A DNA stretch of 64,000 nt from Amaricoccus solimangrovi (GCF_006385685.1 NZ_VFRP01000003.1:186001-250000); one strand, 5' to 3'; positions 17,159-28,179 are shown, numbered from the stretch's first letter. The notes: a model not told the origin generated them from the sequence alone. Numbers and translations: made by a program.

Positions 17159-17965
17159 ATGAGCGCGGGGCGCTGGCGCGATCCCGCCTCCGGCGGCGTG
17201 CTCGACGAGGCGGAGGCGATCGGCCGGCTCGCCGCGGCGGATATCGCGCTGCTCGGCGAGCGGCACGACAGCGCGGAGGATCACCGCTGGCAGGCCGGGG
17301 TGATCGCGGCGCTGGCGGCGCGCGGGCCGCTCGCGGTGGGGCTCGAGATGCTCCCGAGGTCGGCGCGGCCCCAGCTTGACGCCCTCGTCGCGGGGTCGCT
17401 CTCGTTCGCGCAATTCGTCGAGGTCTCGGACTGGGCGCGCGTCTGGGGTTTCGATCCCGGGCTCTACCGGCCGATCTTCGACGTCTGCCGCGCCCGGGGC
17501 ATTCCGATGTTCGGGCTCAATGTTCCGCGCGCGCTGGTGAAACGGATCCGCGCGGAGGGCTGGGACGCGCTGCCGGAGGGCGAGCGCGTCTGGCTCTCGC
17601 CCGCCGCCCCCGCCTCGGGCGCCTGTCGCCGCTATCTCTTCGCGATGACCGGCGGCGCGCGGCCCGGCCGCGCCGCGCGCGCGCCGGAGGATCCGGCCTT
17701 CGATTCCTTCGCGCGCGCCCAAGGCGTGTGGGACCGGGCCTTCGCCTGCGCGCTCGCCGAGGCGCGCGGGCGCGATCCGACGCGGCGCCTCGTCGGCGTG
17801 ATCGGGCGCGGGCATCTCGAATACGGCTTCGGCGTTCCGGCGCAGCTGCGCCACCTCGGCGCCGGCTCCGCGGCGACCGCGCTGCCGGGCGACGGGGGCG
17901 CGGTTCCGGGCGAGGGGCCGATCGCGGATCTGGTCTTCGACCGCGCCGAACCGCCGGGAGGTTGA
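17159..17965 (+). CDS. ChaN-family (DUF399) heme/iron-associated protein
   Basis: The 268-residue protein matches the ChaN-like family, whose characterised member (Campylobacter ChaN) is an iron-regulated heme-binding lipoprotein. Family landmarks are [16 protein letters not shown] (about 32-47), [41 protein letters not shown] and the late [14 protein letters not shown]. No lipobox or signal peptide is seen at this start, so it may be cytosolic, or the true start may differ. It is divergent from hemP and is followed by pncA after 69 bases. The role is inferred from family and hemP context. Confidence 0.85.
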   Translation: MSAGRWRDPASGGVLDEAEAIGRLAAADIALLGERHDSAEDHRWQAGVIAALAARGPLAVGLEMLPRSARPQLDALVAGSLSFAQFVEVSDWARVWGFDPGLYRPIFDVCRARGIPMFGLNVPRALVKRIRAEGWDALPEGERVWLSPAAPASGACRRYLFAMTGGARPGRAARAPEDPAFDSFARAQGVWDRAFACALAEARGRDPTRRLVGVIGRGHLEYGFGVPAQLRHLGAGSAATALPGDGGAVPGEGPIADLVFDRAEPPGG

Positions 17966-18034
17966 AAGGATCCGCCCGGGCGTGCCAGTCTCGCGATGCG
18001 CGGACGCCCCGCGCCTGGGAAGGAACTCTCGCCG

Positions 18035-18667
18035 ATGGCTCAGCCCTCTCCGCGATCCGCGCTGGTCGTGGTCGATGTCCAGCTCGACTTCTGCCCGGGC
18101 GGCGCGCTGGCCGTGGCCAGTGGCGACGCGGTCATAGCCCCGATCAACCGGATCGCGCCCGCCTTCGGCACCGTGGCGCTGACGCAGGACTGGCATCCGG
18201 CGGAGCACCTGTCCTTCGCGGCGAACCACGCGGAGAGGGAGCCGTTCTCGACCGTGGACATGGCCTATGGCACGCAGGTGCTCTGGCCCGCCCATTGCGT
18301 CCAGGGCACGGCGGGGGCGGGCTTTCACCCCGAACTCGCGCTCGACGTCGCCGACGTGGTGATCCGCAAGGGAACCGATCCGGCGATCGACAGCTATTCC
18401 GCCTTCTTCGAGAACGACCGGCGGACCCCGACCGGCCTCGGCGGCTATCTGCGCGAGCGCGGGGTGGACGAGGTCTGGCTCGCGGGACTGGCCACGGATT
18501 TCTGCGTCGCCTGGTCCGCGCTCGACGCGGCGAAGCTCGGCTTCGACGTGACCCTGATCGAGGATGCGACCCGCGCCATCGATCTCGACGGCTCGCTTGG
18601 GCGGGCGATGGCCGATCTGCGCGCGGCCGGGGTGCGCGTGCTCGCCTCCACCGATATTCCGGGATAA
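18035..18667 (+). CDS. pncA: Nicotinamidase
   Basis: The enzyme hydrolyses nicotinamide to nicotinate in NAD salvage. The 210-residue isochorismatase-fold protein contains the catalytic Asp in [13 protein letters not shown], metal ligands in TQDWHPAEH, the Lys in VIRKGTDP and the nucleophile Cys in [12 protein letters not shown]. The ATG at 18035 follows GGGAAGGAA; an upstream ATG (17996) has no site. It is five bases upstream of pncB, forming a two-step salvage operon from nicotinamide to nicotinate mononucleotide. Confidence 0.95.
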   Translation: MAQPSPRSALVVVDVQLDFCPGGALAVASGDAVIAPINRIAPAFGTVALTQDWHPAEHLSFAANHAEREPFSTVDMAYGTQVLWPAHCVQGTAGAGFHPELALDVADVVIRKGTDPAIDSYSAFFENDRRTPTGLGGYLRERGVDEVWLAGLATDFCVAWSALDAAKLGFDVTLIEDATRAIDLDGSLGRAMADLRAAGVRVLASTDIPG

Positions 18668-18672
18668 GTCAG

Positions 18673-19968
18673 ATGGTCGATATCGCCACCCGCGTCTACG
18701 ATCATGCCTGGCGCATCGACCCGATCGTGCGCTCGCTGCTCGACACCGATTTCTACAAGCTCCTGATGCTGCAGACGGTGTTCCGCCGCCACGCGGACGT
18801 GCGCGTGAAGTTCAGCCTCATCAACCGGACCACCTCGGTTCCGCTCGCCGACCTGATCGACGAGGGCGAGCTGCGCTCCCAGCTCGACCACATCCGGGGC
18901 CTCAGGCTGAGCCGGGGCGAGTCCACCTGGCTGCGCGGCAACACCTTCTACGGCAAGCGCTGGATGTTCGGGCCGGACTTCATGGCCTGGCTCGAGGAAT
19001 TCCGGATGCCGGAATACCGGCTGGAACGCCGGGGCGACCAGTACGAACTGACCTTCGAGGGCTCCTGGCCCGAGGTGATGATGTGGGAGATCCCCGCGCT
19101 CGCCGTGCTGATGGAGCTCCGCTCGCGCGCGGTGCTGAAGGGGATGGGGCGCTTCGAGCTCCAGGTGCTCTACGCCCGCGCGATGACGCGCGTCTGGGAG
19201 AAGATCGAGCGGCTGCGCGCGCTGCCCGATCTCCGGATCTCGGATTTCGGCACGCGGCGGCGGCACTCCTTCCTGTGGCAGGACTGGTGCGTCGCGGCGA
19301 TGATCGAGGGGCTGGGAACGACGAAGTTCCAGGGTTCGTCCAACTGCCTCATCGCGATGCGCCGCGACATCGAGGCGATCGGCACCAACGCGCACGAGCT
19401 TCCGATGGTCTTCGCCGCGCTGGCCGAGGACGACGCGGCGCTCGCCGAGGCGCCCTACAAGGTGCTCGAGCACTGGCACGAGGATTACGACGGCAACCTG
19501 CGCGTGATCCTGCCCGATACATACGGGACCGAGGGTTTCCTCCGGAAGGCGCCCGACTGGCTTTCCTCCTGGACCGGGATCCGGATCGATTCCGGCGAGC
19601 CGGAGGTCGGCGCGGAGACCGCGATCGCCTGGTGGGAATCCCGCGGCCAGGATCCGCGCGAGAAGCTGGTGATCTTCTCCGACGGGCTCGACGTCGACCG
19701 GATCGAGGCGCTCTACGCCCGCTTCCACGGCCGGGTGAAGATCGGCTTCGGCTGGGGCACGCTGCTCACCAACGATTTCCGCGGCCTCGGGCCGGACGAC
19801 TCCCTCGCGCCATTCAGCCTCGTCTGCAAGGCGGTGAGCGCGAACGGCCGGCCGACGGTGAAGCTCTCCGACAATCCGGGCAAGGCGGTCGGCCCGGCCG
19901 ATCAGGTCGAACGCTACAAGCGCGTGTTCGGGATCGGCGCGCAGACCGCGCAGCCGGTGCTCGTATGA
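18673..19968 (+). CDS. pncB: Nicotinate phosphoribosyltransferase
   Basis: The 431-residue enzyme converts nicotinate and PRPP to nicotinate mononucleotide with ATP stimulation. Conserved NAPRTase segments are [13 protein letters not shown] near the N-terminus, [14 protein letters not shown], the catalytic-His-containing region TNAHELPMV, the PRPP-binding GIRIDSGEP and the late [13 protein letters not shown]. The ATG at 18673 lies five bases after the pncA stop; the reading frame stays open upstream, but that part is a shadow of pncA. Together pncA-pncB form the salvage operon. Confidence 0.95.
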   Translation: MVDIATRVYDHAWRIDPIVRSLLDTDFYKLLMLQTVFRRHADVRVKFSLINRTTSVPLADLIDEGELRSQLDHIRGLRLSRGESTWLRGNTFYGKRWMFGPDFMAWLEEFRMPEYRLERRGDQYELTFEGSWPEVMMWEIPALAVLMELRSRAVLKGMGRFELQVLYARAMTRVWEKIERLRALPDLRISDFGTRRRHSFLWQDWCVAAMIEGLGTTKFQGSSNCLIAMRRDIEAIGTNAHELPMVFAALAEDDAALAEAPYKVLEHWHEDYDGNLRVILPDTYGTEGFLRKAPDWLSSWTGIRIDSGEPEVGAETAIAWWESRGQDPREKLVIFSDGLDVDRIEALYARFHGRVKIGFGWGTLLTNDFRGLGPDDSLAPFSLVCKAVSANGRPTVKLSDNPGKAVGPADQVERYKRVFGIGAQTAQPVLV

Positions 19969-20137
19969 CGAACAGAGGGGCTTGCCCTCGCCGGCGCGCC
20001 GCCGAATTCTTGATCCGGCGATCAATTTCTGTTGTCAGATTGTCGAAATTCCCCGTTAACTTGCGACGCAGTGGCGCGGGCGCCATGCGTTTTTCCTCGG
20101 GCGGCCGCCGCGCCGCCCCGCTCTGGAGAGGGGTTCC

Positions 20138-21244
20138 ATGCGAGACTTGAAATCCACCGCCGCGGTGATCGGCCTGGCCTTCGCCGGTCTTGCCATGGTC
20201 CAGCCCGCGAGCGCGGAGCCGAGCGAGGAGCTCGTCGCCGCCGCCAAGGCCGAGGGGCAGCTGACGACGATCGCGCTGCCGCGCGACTGGTGCAACTACG
20301 GCGCGGTGATCGACGGCTTCAAGGCCAAGTACGGGCTCACGGTCAACGAGCTCAATCCCGACGCCGGCTCCGCGGACGAGCTGGAGGCGATCCGCGCGAA
20401 CAAGGACAACAAGGGCCCGCAGGCCCCCGACGTGATCGACGTGGGCTTCTCCTTCGGCCCGGCGGCCAAGGAAGAGGGGCTGCTCATGCCCTACAAGGTC
20501 TCGACCTGGGACACGATCCCCGAGAACGTGAAGGACGCGGAGGGCTACTGGTACGGCGACTATTACGGCGTGCTGAGCTTCGCGGTGAACAGCGACCTGA
20601 TGCCGGACGCGCCGGCGGACTGGTCCGACCTGCTCGCGCCCGAATACGCCAACGCCGTCGCGCTCGCCGGCGATCCGCGCGCCTCGAACCAGGCGATCCT
20701 CGGCGTCTACGCCGCGGGCCTCGCCGCCGGCGGCGCCCCCGGGGCGGAGGCGGGGCAGAAGGGGCTCGACTACTTCGCCGAGATGAACAAGGCGGGCAAT
20801 TTCGTGCCCGTGATCGGCAAGGCCGGCACGCTCGCCCAGGGCGCGACGCCGATCGTGATCTGGTGGGACTACAACGCGCTCGCGGGCCGCGACACGCTGA
20901 ACGGCAATCCGCCGATCGAGGTCGTCATCCCGAAGTCGGGCGTGGTCGCGGGCGTCTACGTGCAGGGGATCAGCGCCTACGCGCCGCATCCGAACGCGGC
21001 CAAGCTCTGGATGGAATACCTCTACGGCGACGAAGGCCAGCTCGGGTGGCTCGGCGGTTACTGTCATCCGATCCGGTTCAACGACATGGTCAAGCGGGAC
21101 GTGGTCCCGAACGAGCTGCTCGACAAGCTCCCGGCGGCGGACGCCTACGAGACGGCGGTCTTCCCGACGATCGGGGAGCAGGAGGCGATGAAGGGCGTCG
21201 TCACCGGCGGCTGGGACAAGGTCGTCGGCGCGAACGTGCAGTGA
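20138..21244 (+). CDS. ABC transporter periplasmic solute-binding protein (family 1, PotD/AfuA-like)
   Basis: The 368-residue precursor has a signal peptide ending QPASA (about residue 25). The mature part follows the family 1 binding-protein pattern: AAKAEGQLTTIALPRDW, the hinge strand VIDVGFSFGPAA, GDYYGVLSFAVNSDLMP, and a late ISAYAPHPNAAKLWMEYL helix typical of polyamine, iron or phosphonate binders. It is first in a four-gene importer. No Tyr cluster for Fe3+ or polyamine Asp/Glu set can be assigned by eye, so the substrate is open. A strong hairpin follows the stop. Confidence 0.88.
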   Translation: MRDLKSTAAVIGLAFAGLAMVQPASAEPSEELVAAAKAEGQLTTIALPRDWCNYGAVIDGFKAKYGLTVNELNPDAGSADELEAIRANKDNKGPQAPDVIDVGFSFGPAAKEEGLLMPYKVSTWDTIPENVKDAEGYWYGDYYGVLSFAVNSDLMPDAPADWSDLLAPEYANAVALAGDPRASNQAILGVYAAGLAAGGAPGAEAGQKGLDYFAEMNKAGNFVPVIGKAGTLAQGATPIVIWWDYNALAGRDTLNGNPPIEVVIPKSGVVAGVYVQGISAYAPHPNAAKLWMEYLYGDEGQLGWLGGYCHPIRFNDMVKRDVVPNELLDKLPAADAYETAVFPTIGEQEAMKGVVTGGWDKVVGANVQ

Positions 21245-21249
21245 TCCCC

Positions 21250-21277
21250 GCCGGTCCGGCCACGCCGCCGGACCGGC
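21250..21277 (+). terminator. Hairpin between binding-protein and permease genes
   Basis: GCCGGTCCGGC (21250-21260) pairs perfectly with GCCGGACCGGC (21267-21277), 6-base loop, no T-run. Such hairpins after the binding-protein gene usually stabilise its mRNA or attenuate the permease genes, giving excess binding protein. Confidence 0.5.
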
Positions 21278-21302
21278 CCATATGCCAGAACGAAGGACAG
21301 CG

Positions 21303-22178
21303 ATGAGCGCGCGCCCCGCGGCCCCTGCCAAAGCCTCGATCTCCCTTGCCTGGGTCGGGCTGCTGCCCTTCGCGCTCTTCGCCTTCCTGTTCCTGATCCT
21401 GCCGACGATGTTCATCGTCGTCGGCGCCTTCCGCACACCGGAGGGCGCCTTCACGCTCGCCAATGTCCGGGGGCTCTTCACGCCCTCGATCCTCGCCGCC
21501 TTCTGGATCTCGATCCGGGTGAGCTTCTGGTCCGCGCTCATCGGCTGCCTGATCGGCTTCGCGATGGCCGCGGCGATCACGGTGGGGCGGCTCCCGAACG
21601 GCGCGCGTTCGCCGCTCCTGACCTTCTCCGGCGTCGCCTCGAACTTCGCCGGCGTGCCGCTCGCCTTCGCCTTCCTCGCGACGCTCGGCCGGGTCGGGCT
21701 CGTCACGATCCTGCTGCGCGAATGGTTCGGGATCAACCTCTATGCGACCGGGTTCAACCTGCTGAGCTTCGCCGGGCTGACGCTCACCTATCTCTTCTTC
21801 CAGATCCCGCTCATGATCCTGATCGTCACCCCGGCGCTCGACGGGCTCCGGCGCGAATGGTCGGAGGCGGCGCAGATCCTTGGCGCGACGCGGTTCCAGT
21901 ACTGGCGCATGGTGGCGCTGCCGATCCTCTGGCCGACGCTGCTGGGCACGCTCGCGCTTCTCTTCGCCAATTCCTTCGGCGCGGTCGCGACGGCCTACGC
22001 GCTCACCGGCTCCTCGCTCTCGATCGTGCCGATCCTGCTCTACGCGCAGATCCGGGGCGACGTGCTCGGCGACCCGCATCTCGGCTACGCGCTCGCCTTC
22101 GGCATGATCTTCGTGACCGGGGTCGCGAACGCGATCTACATGTGGATGCGCGCCCGGTCGGAGAAATGGATCCGATGA
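21303..22178 (+). CDS. ABC transporter permease 1 (PotB/CysT type)
   Basis: The 291-residue inner-membrane protein has six hydrophobic segments and the cytoplasmic EAA loop EAAQILGATRFQYWRMVALP (about 186-205) that docks on the ATPase. The ATG at 21303 is preceded by AAGGA; an in-frame ATG at 21282 adds seven residues with no ribosome site. Its stop overlaps the next permease start (ATGA). It forms a heterodimeric channel with the following permease. Confidence 0.92.
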   Translation: MSARPAAPAKASISLAWVGLLPFALFAFLFLILPTMFIVVGAFRTPEGAFTLANVRGLFTPSILAAFWISIRVSFWSALIGCLIGFAMAAAITVGRLPNGARSPLLTFSGVASNFAGVPLAFAFLATLGRVGLVTILLREWFGINLYATGFNLLSFAGLTLTYLFFQIPLMILIVTPALDGLRREWSEAAQILGATRFQYWRMVALPILWPTLLGTLALLFANSFGAVATAYALTGSSLSIVPILLYAQIRGDVLGDPHLGYALAFGMIFVTGVANAIYMWMRARSEKWIR

Positions 22179-22963
22179 AGGGGAACCGCTTCTGGGCCTG
22201 GTCGGCGCTGATCTTCGGGCTCATTTATTTCGCGCTACCGCTCATCGGCATGACCGAATTCTCGTTCCGGATGCGGCGCGGCGAGTATTCGTTCGACGCT
22301 TACCGCGTCGTGCTCGCCGATCCGAACTTCCGCGCGACCTTCTCCTATTCGGTGACGCTCGCCGTGCTGACCATCATCCTCAGCGTCTGCCTGACGGTGC
22401 CCACGGCCTACTGGGTGCGGCTCAGAATGCCGCGCTGGCGGCCGGTGATCGAGTTCGTCACGCTGCTGCCGCTGGTCGTGCCGCCGATCGTGATCGTCTT
22501 CGGCTACATCCGGCTCTACAACACGTCCTCGCTCCTGCCGCTGACCGGCACGATCACGGGCACCAACGCGCTGCTCGTCGCCGGCTATACCGTGCTGTCG
22601 CTGCCCTACATGTACCGCGCGGTCGACACGGGGCTGCGCGCGATCGACGTGCAGACGCTGACCGAGGCGGCGCAGAGCCTCGGCGCCGGCTGGTTCACGA
22701 TCATGACGCGGATCATCCTGCCGAACGTGCTGGTGGCCGTGCTCTCCGGCGCCTTCCTGACCTTCGCGATCGTCATCGGAGAATTCGTCCTCGCGGCGCT
22801 GCTGAACCGCCCGGCCTTCGGCCCCTACATGCAGCTCATCGGCGCCAACCGCGCCTATGAGCCCGCCGCGCTCGCGGTGATCTCCTTCGGCATCACCTGG
22901 GCCTGCATGGGGCTGATCCAGCTCGTCACCCGTTTTTCCCAAGCCACGAGAGCGAGCCGCTAG
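22175..22963 (+). CDS. ABC transporter permease 2 (PotC/ThiP type)
   Basis: The 262-residue partner permease has six TM segments and an EAA motif EAAQSLGAGWFTIMTRIILP (about 166-185). The start shares the ATGA with permease 1, indicating translational coupling. It is followed three bases later by the ATPase gene. The asymmetrical permease pair is typical of polyamine, Fe3+, thiamine or phosphonate-type importers. Confidence 0.92.
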   Translation: MKGNRFWAWSALIFGLIYFALPLIGMTEFSFRMRRGEYSFDAYRVVLADPNFRATFSYSVTLAVLTIILSVCLTVPTAYWVRLRMPRWRPVIEFVTLLPLVVPPIVIVFGYIRLYNTSSLLPLTGTITGTNALLVAGYTVLSLPYMYRAVDTGLRAIDVQTLTEAAQSLGAGWFTIMTRIILPNVLVAVLSGAFLTFAIVIGEFVLAALLNRPAFGPYMQLIGANRAYEPAALAVISFGITWACMGLIQLVTRFSQATRASR

Positions 22964-22966
22964 CCG

Positions 22967-24020
<1,054 letters not shown>

Positions 24021-24025
<5 letters not shown>

Positions 24026-24046
24026 CCCGCGCCGGCGCCGGTCAGT
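24021..24046. terminator. Bidirectional palindromic terminator between importer and sulfatase
   Basis: ACTGACC (24021-24027) pairs with GGTCAGT (24040-24046), and GCGCC/GGCGC pair inside, making a near-perfect 26-base palindrome. It contains the stop codons of both convergent genes. Confidence 0.55.
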
Positions 24047-26540
24047 CCTTCGCGCGCTTCATCGCCTCCTCGAGCTTCGCCTTGTCGGCCTCGGTCAGCA
24101 CCGGGCGATCCACCTTGATGGTCAGCCTGTCGAGCTTCGCCGTCAGCGGGAAGGGCGGCGCGTAGTCGGCGTCGTTCACGCCGGTCAGCGTGTCCGAGCC
24201 GATGTCGAAGGATTCGTCCCATTGCAGGATGAAGGGCAGGGTGTGCTCCATCTTCTGGCTCTGGACGTCCTTGCCATCGACCCTGAGCGTGCCGGTCCCC
24301 GAACGGCCGATCCCGCTCGAATCCGCGAAGGCCAGCGTGCCGGCGCCGAGCCCGTCGTAGCTGAAGTCGAATTCCAGCCTGTGCTTGCCGGGGGTGAGCG
24401 CGTCGGAACCTTCCCACTTGATCCGCTTCAGATCGACGAGGTTCCAGAGGAAGACCGGCTTGCCCTCGACGAGATAGAAGCCGTAGCCCGCGAAGCGCCC
24501 GCCAGAGGTCAGGATCATGCCTTCCGCGCCGCCCTCCGGCACCTCGATATCGGCCGTGATCGTGTAGGAGGTGTTGAGCAGCGAGGGCGAGTCGCCCTGC
24601 GGCAGGCCGACCATCGGCGCGGTATAGGTGAATTCCCTCCGCCCGGCGGTGATGTTCGGCCGCGGCGCGACGAGCCGGGTCGCCACCGATCCGTCCATCG
24701 GGAAGACCTGGTACTTCCTCGCCTCCTCGACGAAGAGCGCCTTCATCTCCTTCACCTTGTCCGGATACTGCGCGGCGCGGTCGTGGCTCTGCGAGAAGTC
24801 CCTGGTCAGGTCGTAAAGCTCCAGCGTCTGGTTGTTCAGCGGATCCGGATTGCCCGCGCCATAGACCTGCCACGGCGCGCGCTCGACCTTGGTGCCGAGG
24901 AACCAGCCATCATGGTAGAGCCCCCAGGCGCCGAACATCTCGAAATACTGGGTCTGATGGCGCGACGGCGCATGGGCGTTCGCGGCGTCGAACGTATAGG
25001 CGAAGCTCGTGCCCTCCATCGGCGCCTGCTTTATCCCGTCGACTTCCTCGGGCGCCGGGATGGCGGTCACCTCGAGAATGGTGGGGACGACGTCGATGAA
25101 ATGCGTGAACTGGTCGCGCATGCCCCCCGCGTCCTTGATCCTCGCCGGCCAGGAGACGACCATGTTCTGCCCGATGCCGCCGAGCCGCGACGCGTTCTGC
25201 TTGAACCAGTCGAAGGGTGTGTCGAAGGCCCAGGACCAGCCGGCGGACATGTGGTTGTAGGTCTGCTCCGTGCCCCAGACGTCGTACCATTTCATCTGCT
25301 CGGCCACCGGCATTTCGTTGATGCCGTTGAAGAAGGCGACCTCGTTCGGCGTGCCGAGCGGCCCGCCCTCGGCGCTCGTGCCGTTGTCGCCGTTGATGTA
25401 GAAGATCAGCGTGTTGTCGGCCTCCCCGAGATCCTCGATCGCCTGGATCACCCGGCCGATCTCGTGGTCATTATAGGCGACATAGGCGGCGAAGACCTCG
25501 ACCTGCCGGATGAAGAGCTTCTTCTCCTCCTCGCTCAGCTGGTCCCAGGGCTTCAGCACGTCGTCGGGCCAGGGCGAGAGGTCGGTCTCCGCTGGGATGA
25601 TCCCGAGCTTCTTCTGGTTCTCGTAGATCGTCCGCCGGAGCGCGTTGTAGCCGCCATCGAAGAGATGCATCTCATGGATCCTGTCGACCCACTCCTTCGT
25701 CGGATGATGCGGCGCATGGGTGGCGCCGGGCGCGTACTTGATCAGGAACGGCTTGTCGGGCTGGATCTGGCGCAGACGCGTGACCCAGTCGATCGCGTCG
25801 TCGGCCATGCCGGTGACGAGGTTCCAGCCCGGCTTGCCGTCGAAGGGATAGATCTGCGTGGTGTTCCGGAACAGGTTCGGCTGCCACTGGTTGGCGTCGC
25901 CGCCGACGAAGCCGTAGAAATACTCGAAGCCCATGCCGGTCGGCCACTGGTCGAAGGGTCCGGCCTGGCTCGCCTCGAAGGCCGGGGTGTTGTGGTCCTT
26001 GCCGAACCAGGCGGTGGCATAGCCGTTGTCGAGCAGGATCCGCCCGATGGTCGCCTTGTCCTGGCCGATGATGCTGTTGTAGCCCGGATAGCCGGTCGAC
26101 TGTTCCGAGATCACCCCGAAACCGGCCGAATGGTGGTTGCGCCCGGTGATGAGCGCGGCGCGGCTCGGCGAGCAGAGCGCGGTCGAATGGATGTTGGTGT
26201 AGCGCAGACCCTTCTCGGCCAGCCGGTCCATGGTCGGCGTCGGGATCACGCCGCCGAAGGTGCCGGGCACGCCGAAGCCGGAATCGTCGGTGATGATCAG
26301 GAGCACGTTCGGCGCGTCCCGCGGCGGCACGATGCGCGGCGGCCACCACGGGGTCGAGTCGATGGCGCTGTCCTTGATGACGCCGCCGAACGGCGGGGCG
26401 GGCGCGGGAAGCTGCCGACCGTCGATGGTCGCCGTCGCATCCGCGCTGCCCGGCGCGGGTTGCGCGAGGCCCGCGCCGGAGAGCAGCGGCAGGAATCCGA
26501 CGGCGGCGAGCGCGAGCGGTGCGAGCGTTGATCGTGTCAT
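24042..26540 (-). CDS. Exported type I (formylglycine) arylsulfatase
   Basis: The 832-residue sulfatase has a signal peptide ending SGAGLAQ (about residue 27). Metal-binding Asp85/Asp86 lie in IITDDSGFG, and the sulfatase signature CSPSRAALITGR places the formylglycine precursor at Cys123, so a cysteine-type FGE maturase is needed (none in this window). A second metal site is NGDNGTSAEGG near 400. The C-terminal 200 residues form a beta-rich jelly-roll-like extension. Length and order match bacterial arylsulfatases of the S1_4 type. The substrate is a sulfate ester of unknown kind. Two palindromes lie upstream (26675-26714). Confidence 0.93.
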   Translation of the reverse strand: MTRSTLAPLALAAVGFLPLLSGAGLAQPAPGSADATATIDGRQLPAPAPPFGGVIKDSAIDSTPWWPPRIVPPRDAPNVLLIITDDSGFGVPGTFGGVIPTPTMDRLAEKGLRYTNIHSTALCSPSRAALITGRNHHSAGFGVISEQSTGYPGYNSIIGQDKATIGRILLDNGYATAWFGKDHNTPAFEASQAGPFDQWPTGMGFEYFYGFVGGDANQWQPNLFRNTTQIYPFDGKPGWNLVTGMADDAIDWVTRLRQIQPDKPFLIKYAPGATHAPHHPTKEWVDRIHEMHLFDGGYNALRRTIYENQKKLGIIPAETDLSPWPDDVLKPWDQLSEEEKKLFIRQVEVFAAYVAYNDHEIGRVIQAIEDLGEADNTLIFYINGDNGTSAEGGPLGTPNEVAFFNGINEMPVAEQMKWYDVWGTEQTYNHMSAGWSWAFDTPFDWFKQNASRLGGIGQNMVVSWPARIKDAGGMRDQFTHFIDVVPTILEVTAIPAPEEVDGIKQAPMEGTSFAYTFDAANAHAPSRHQTQYFEMFGAWGLYHDGWFLGTKVERAPWQVYGAGNPDPLNNQTLELYDLTRDFSQSHDRAAQYPDKVKEMKALFVEEARKYQVFPMDGSVATRLVAPRPNITAGRREFTYTAPMVGLPQGDSPSLLNTSYTITADIEVPEGGAEGMILTSGGRFAGYGFYLVEGKPVFLWNLVDLKRIKWEGSDALTPGKHRLEFDFSYDGLGAGTLAFADSSGIGRSGTGTLRVDGKDVQSQKMEHTLPFILQWDESFDIGSDTLTGVNDADYAPPFPLTAKLDRLTIKVDRPVLTEADKAKLEEAMKRAKD

Positions 26541-26674
26541 GGCGTGCGTCCTTCGCAGTGAAGCAAGAAGATCTGCGGTTCACGGATTCGGCACGGCGGA
26601 TGATACAATTTCCGGGAATTCAATCCAACGGGAAGGTGCCCGGCGGATCTGGTCCCGGTTTTACGATGACTTGA

Positions 26675-26714
26675 GTTGAATCAGCTTCAACGGAAGCGAT
26701 ACTTCACCTGAAGT
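26675..26714. promoter_or_regulatory. Two palindromes in the sulfatase promoter region
   Basis: GTTGAATCAGCTTCAAC (26675-26691, 6-base arms) and ACTTCACCTGAAGT (26701-26714, 6-base arms) lie in the AT-rich 219-base gap downstream of the ROK gene and 135-175 bases upstream of the sulfatase start. Related TTGAA/TGAAG half-sites suggest a repressor operator; a terminator for the ROK gene is the alternative. Confidence 0.4.
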
Positions 26715-26759
26715 TGCATCTTGAAACGATTACGAATGCGAGGCGAACGCCAGGCCGCG

Positions 26760-27662
26760 TCAGAGCCAGGCCGCGCCCCGCACGCCGGAGCTGTCGCCAT
26801 GGACGTTGCGCGCGAGCCGGGTCAGGAACCGGTCGCCGAAGACATGCGCCTCGATCCGGGGCGGGACGGTCCGGTAGAAGCGGTCGATGTTCGAGAGCCC
26901 GCCGCCGAGCACGATCACGTCCGGATCGAGCACGTTGACGATCGAGGCGAGCGACCGGCCGAGCCGGTCCTCGAAGCGGATGAGCGTCTCCTCGGCGAGC
27001 GTGTCGCCCGCCTCGGCCAGGGCGAGGATCTCGGCCGGGCTCGGGCCGGTCCCGGCGGCGAGCCCGGCGCGGCGTGCGAAATCCGCGGCGAGGCTCGGCC
27101 CCGAGAGCCAGGATTCGGTGTGGCCCGGCACGCCGCAGGAACAGACCGGCCCCGGCCGCTCGTCGTCGAGCGGCGCGGGCAGCGGAATGTGGCCCCACTC
27201 GCCGGCGATGGCGTTGATCCCCTCGACGAGCGCGCCGTTCACGACGATGCCGCCGCCGACGCCGGTGCCGAGGATGACGCCGAAGACCACGGGGGCGCCC
27301 GCGCCCGCGCCGTCGACCGCCTCGGAGAGGGCGAAGCAGTTCGCGTCGTTGGCGATCTTGACCGGCCGGTCGAGCGCGCGGGCGAGGTCGCCGCGCAGGT
27401 CGCGGCCATGCAGCCAGATCGAATTGCCCATGCTGACATGGCCGGTGCCGCGGTCGACCGAGCCGGGCACGCCGATGCCGACGCGCTCGACCCGCCCGCC
27501 CGCCTCGGATTCGAGGCTTTCCATCAGGGACTTGATCGCCGCCACGCCACCTTCGTAGTCGAAGCGCGGCGTGGCTACGCGGGCGCGGGCGCGTTCGCTT
27601 CCGTCGGGGGCGAGGAGGATACCTTCGATCTTCGTCCCGCCGTAATCGACACCCATCCGCAT
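26760..27662 (-). CDS. ROK-family sugar kinase
   Basis: The 300-residue cytosolic kinase shows the ROK/ASKHA features: GVDYGGTKIEG phosphate loop, VGIGVPGSVDRGTGHV, the catalytic Asp in NDANCFALSEA, ILGTGVGGGIVVNG, and the zinc-site region GHIPLP...CSCGVPGHTESWLSG. The organisation matches fructokinase (Mak) or N-acetylglucosamine kinase; sequence alone does not separate them. It is divergent from rpsO across 239 bases in which I see no further gene. Confidence 0.9.
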   Translation of the reverse strand: MRMGVDYGGTKIEGILLAPDGSERARARVATPRFDYEGGVAAIKSLMESLESEAGGRVERVGIGVPGSVDRGTGHVSMGNSIWLHGRDLRGDLARALDRPVKIANDANCFALSEAVDGAGAGAPVVFGVILGTGVGGGIVVNGALVEGINAIAGEWGHIPLPAPLDDERPGPVCSCGVPGHTESWLSGPSLAADFARRAGLAAGTGPSPAEILALAEAGDTLAEETLIRFEDRLGRSLASIVNVLDPDVIVLGGGLSNIDRFYRTVPPRIEAHVFGDRFLTRLARNVHGDSSGVRGAAWL

Positions 27663-27901
27663 GCCCGTCCCTCCCCTTTCGGCGCAGTATTAGGCAGGCC
27701 CGGCCCCGCGCGCAACGGCGGGGCGCCGGCCCTCGGGCGGCGCGGGCGCGCTCTTTTCTTCGGGCGGAAAAGGCTGTATAGCGCACGGCGCCGCCGGGCG
27801 AGCCCGCCCGCGCGGCCTTTCCGTTTTTCGACCCCGCTGGACGACATCCCGGCCGCGGCCGAGGCGGAAGGTTTGCAACCCTTATGACACGAGGTTCCAC
27901 G

Positions 27902-28171
27902 ATGTCGATCACGCCCGAGCTCAAGCAGCAGCTCATCAACGACTACGCCACCAAGTCCGGCGACACCGGGTCGCCCGAGGTGCAGGTCGCGATCCTGACC
28001 AGCCGGATCAACACGCTGACCGAGCACTTCAAGACCCACAAGAAGGACAACCACTCGCGCCGCGGGCTTCTCAAGATGGTCTCGCAGCGCCGCAAGCTGC
28101 TCGACTACGTGAAGGGCAAGGACGAGTCGCGCTATCAGTCGCTGATCGGCCGCCTCGGCATCCGCCGCTGA
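27902..28171 (+). CDS. rpsO: 30S ribosomal protein S15
   Basis: The 89-residue protein binds 16S rRNA and nucleates the platform of the small subunit. The S15 pattern is complete: [20 protein letters not shown], the [16 protein letters not shown] loop and RRKLLDYVK, ending [12 protein letters not shown]. The ATG at 27902 gives the invariant length; one 18 bases earlier (27884) is out of family. It is followed by a hairpin and pnp, the conserved rpsO-pnp order. Confidence 0.99.
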   Translation: MSITPELKQQLINDYATKSGDTGSPEVQVAILTSRINTLTEHFKTHKKDNHSRRGLLKMVSQRRKLLDYVKGKDESRYQSLIGRLGIRR

Positions 28172-28179
28172 GTTTTCGA

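Noticed and set aside
24222-26531. 769-codon open frame opposite the sulfatase
   Set aside because: Antisense shadow of a high-GC gene; Arg/Glu/Val-rich composition, no family motif, and the sulfatase on the other strand has all catalytic motifs.
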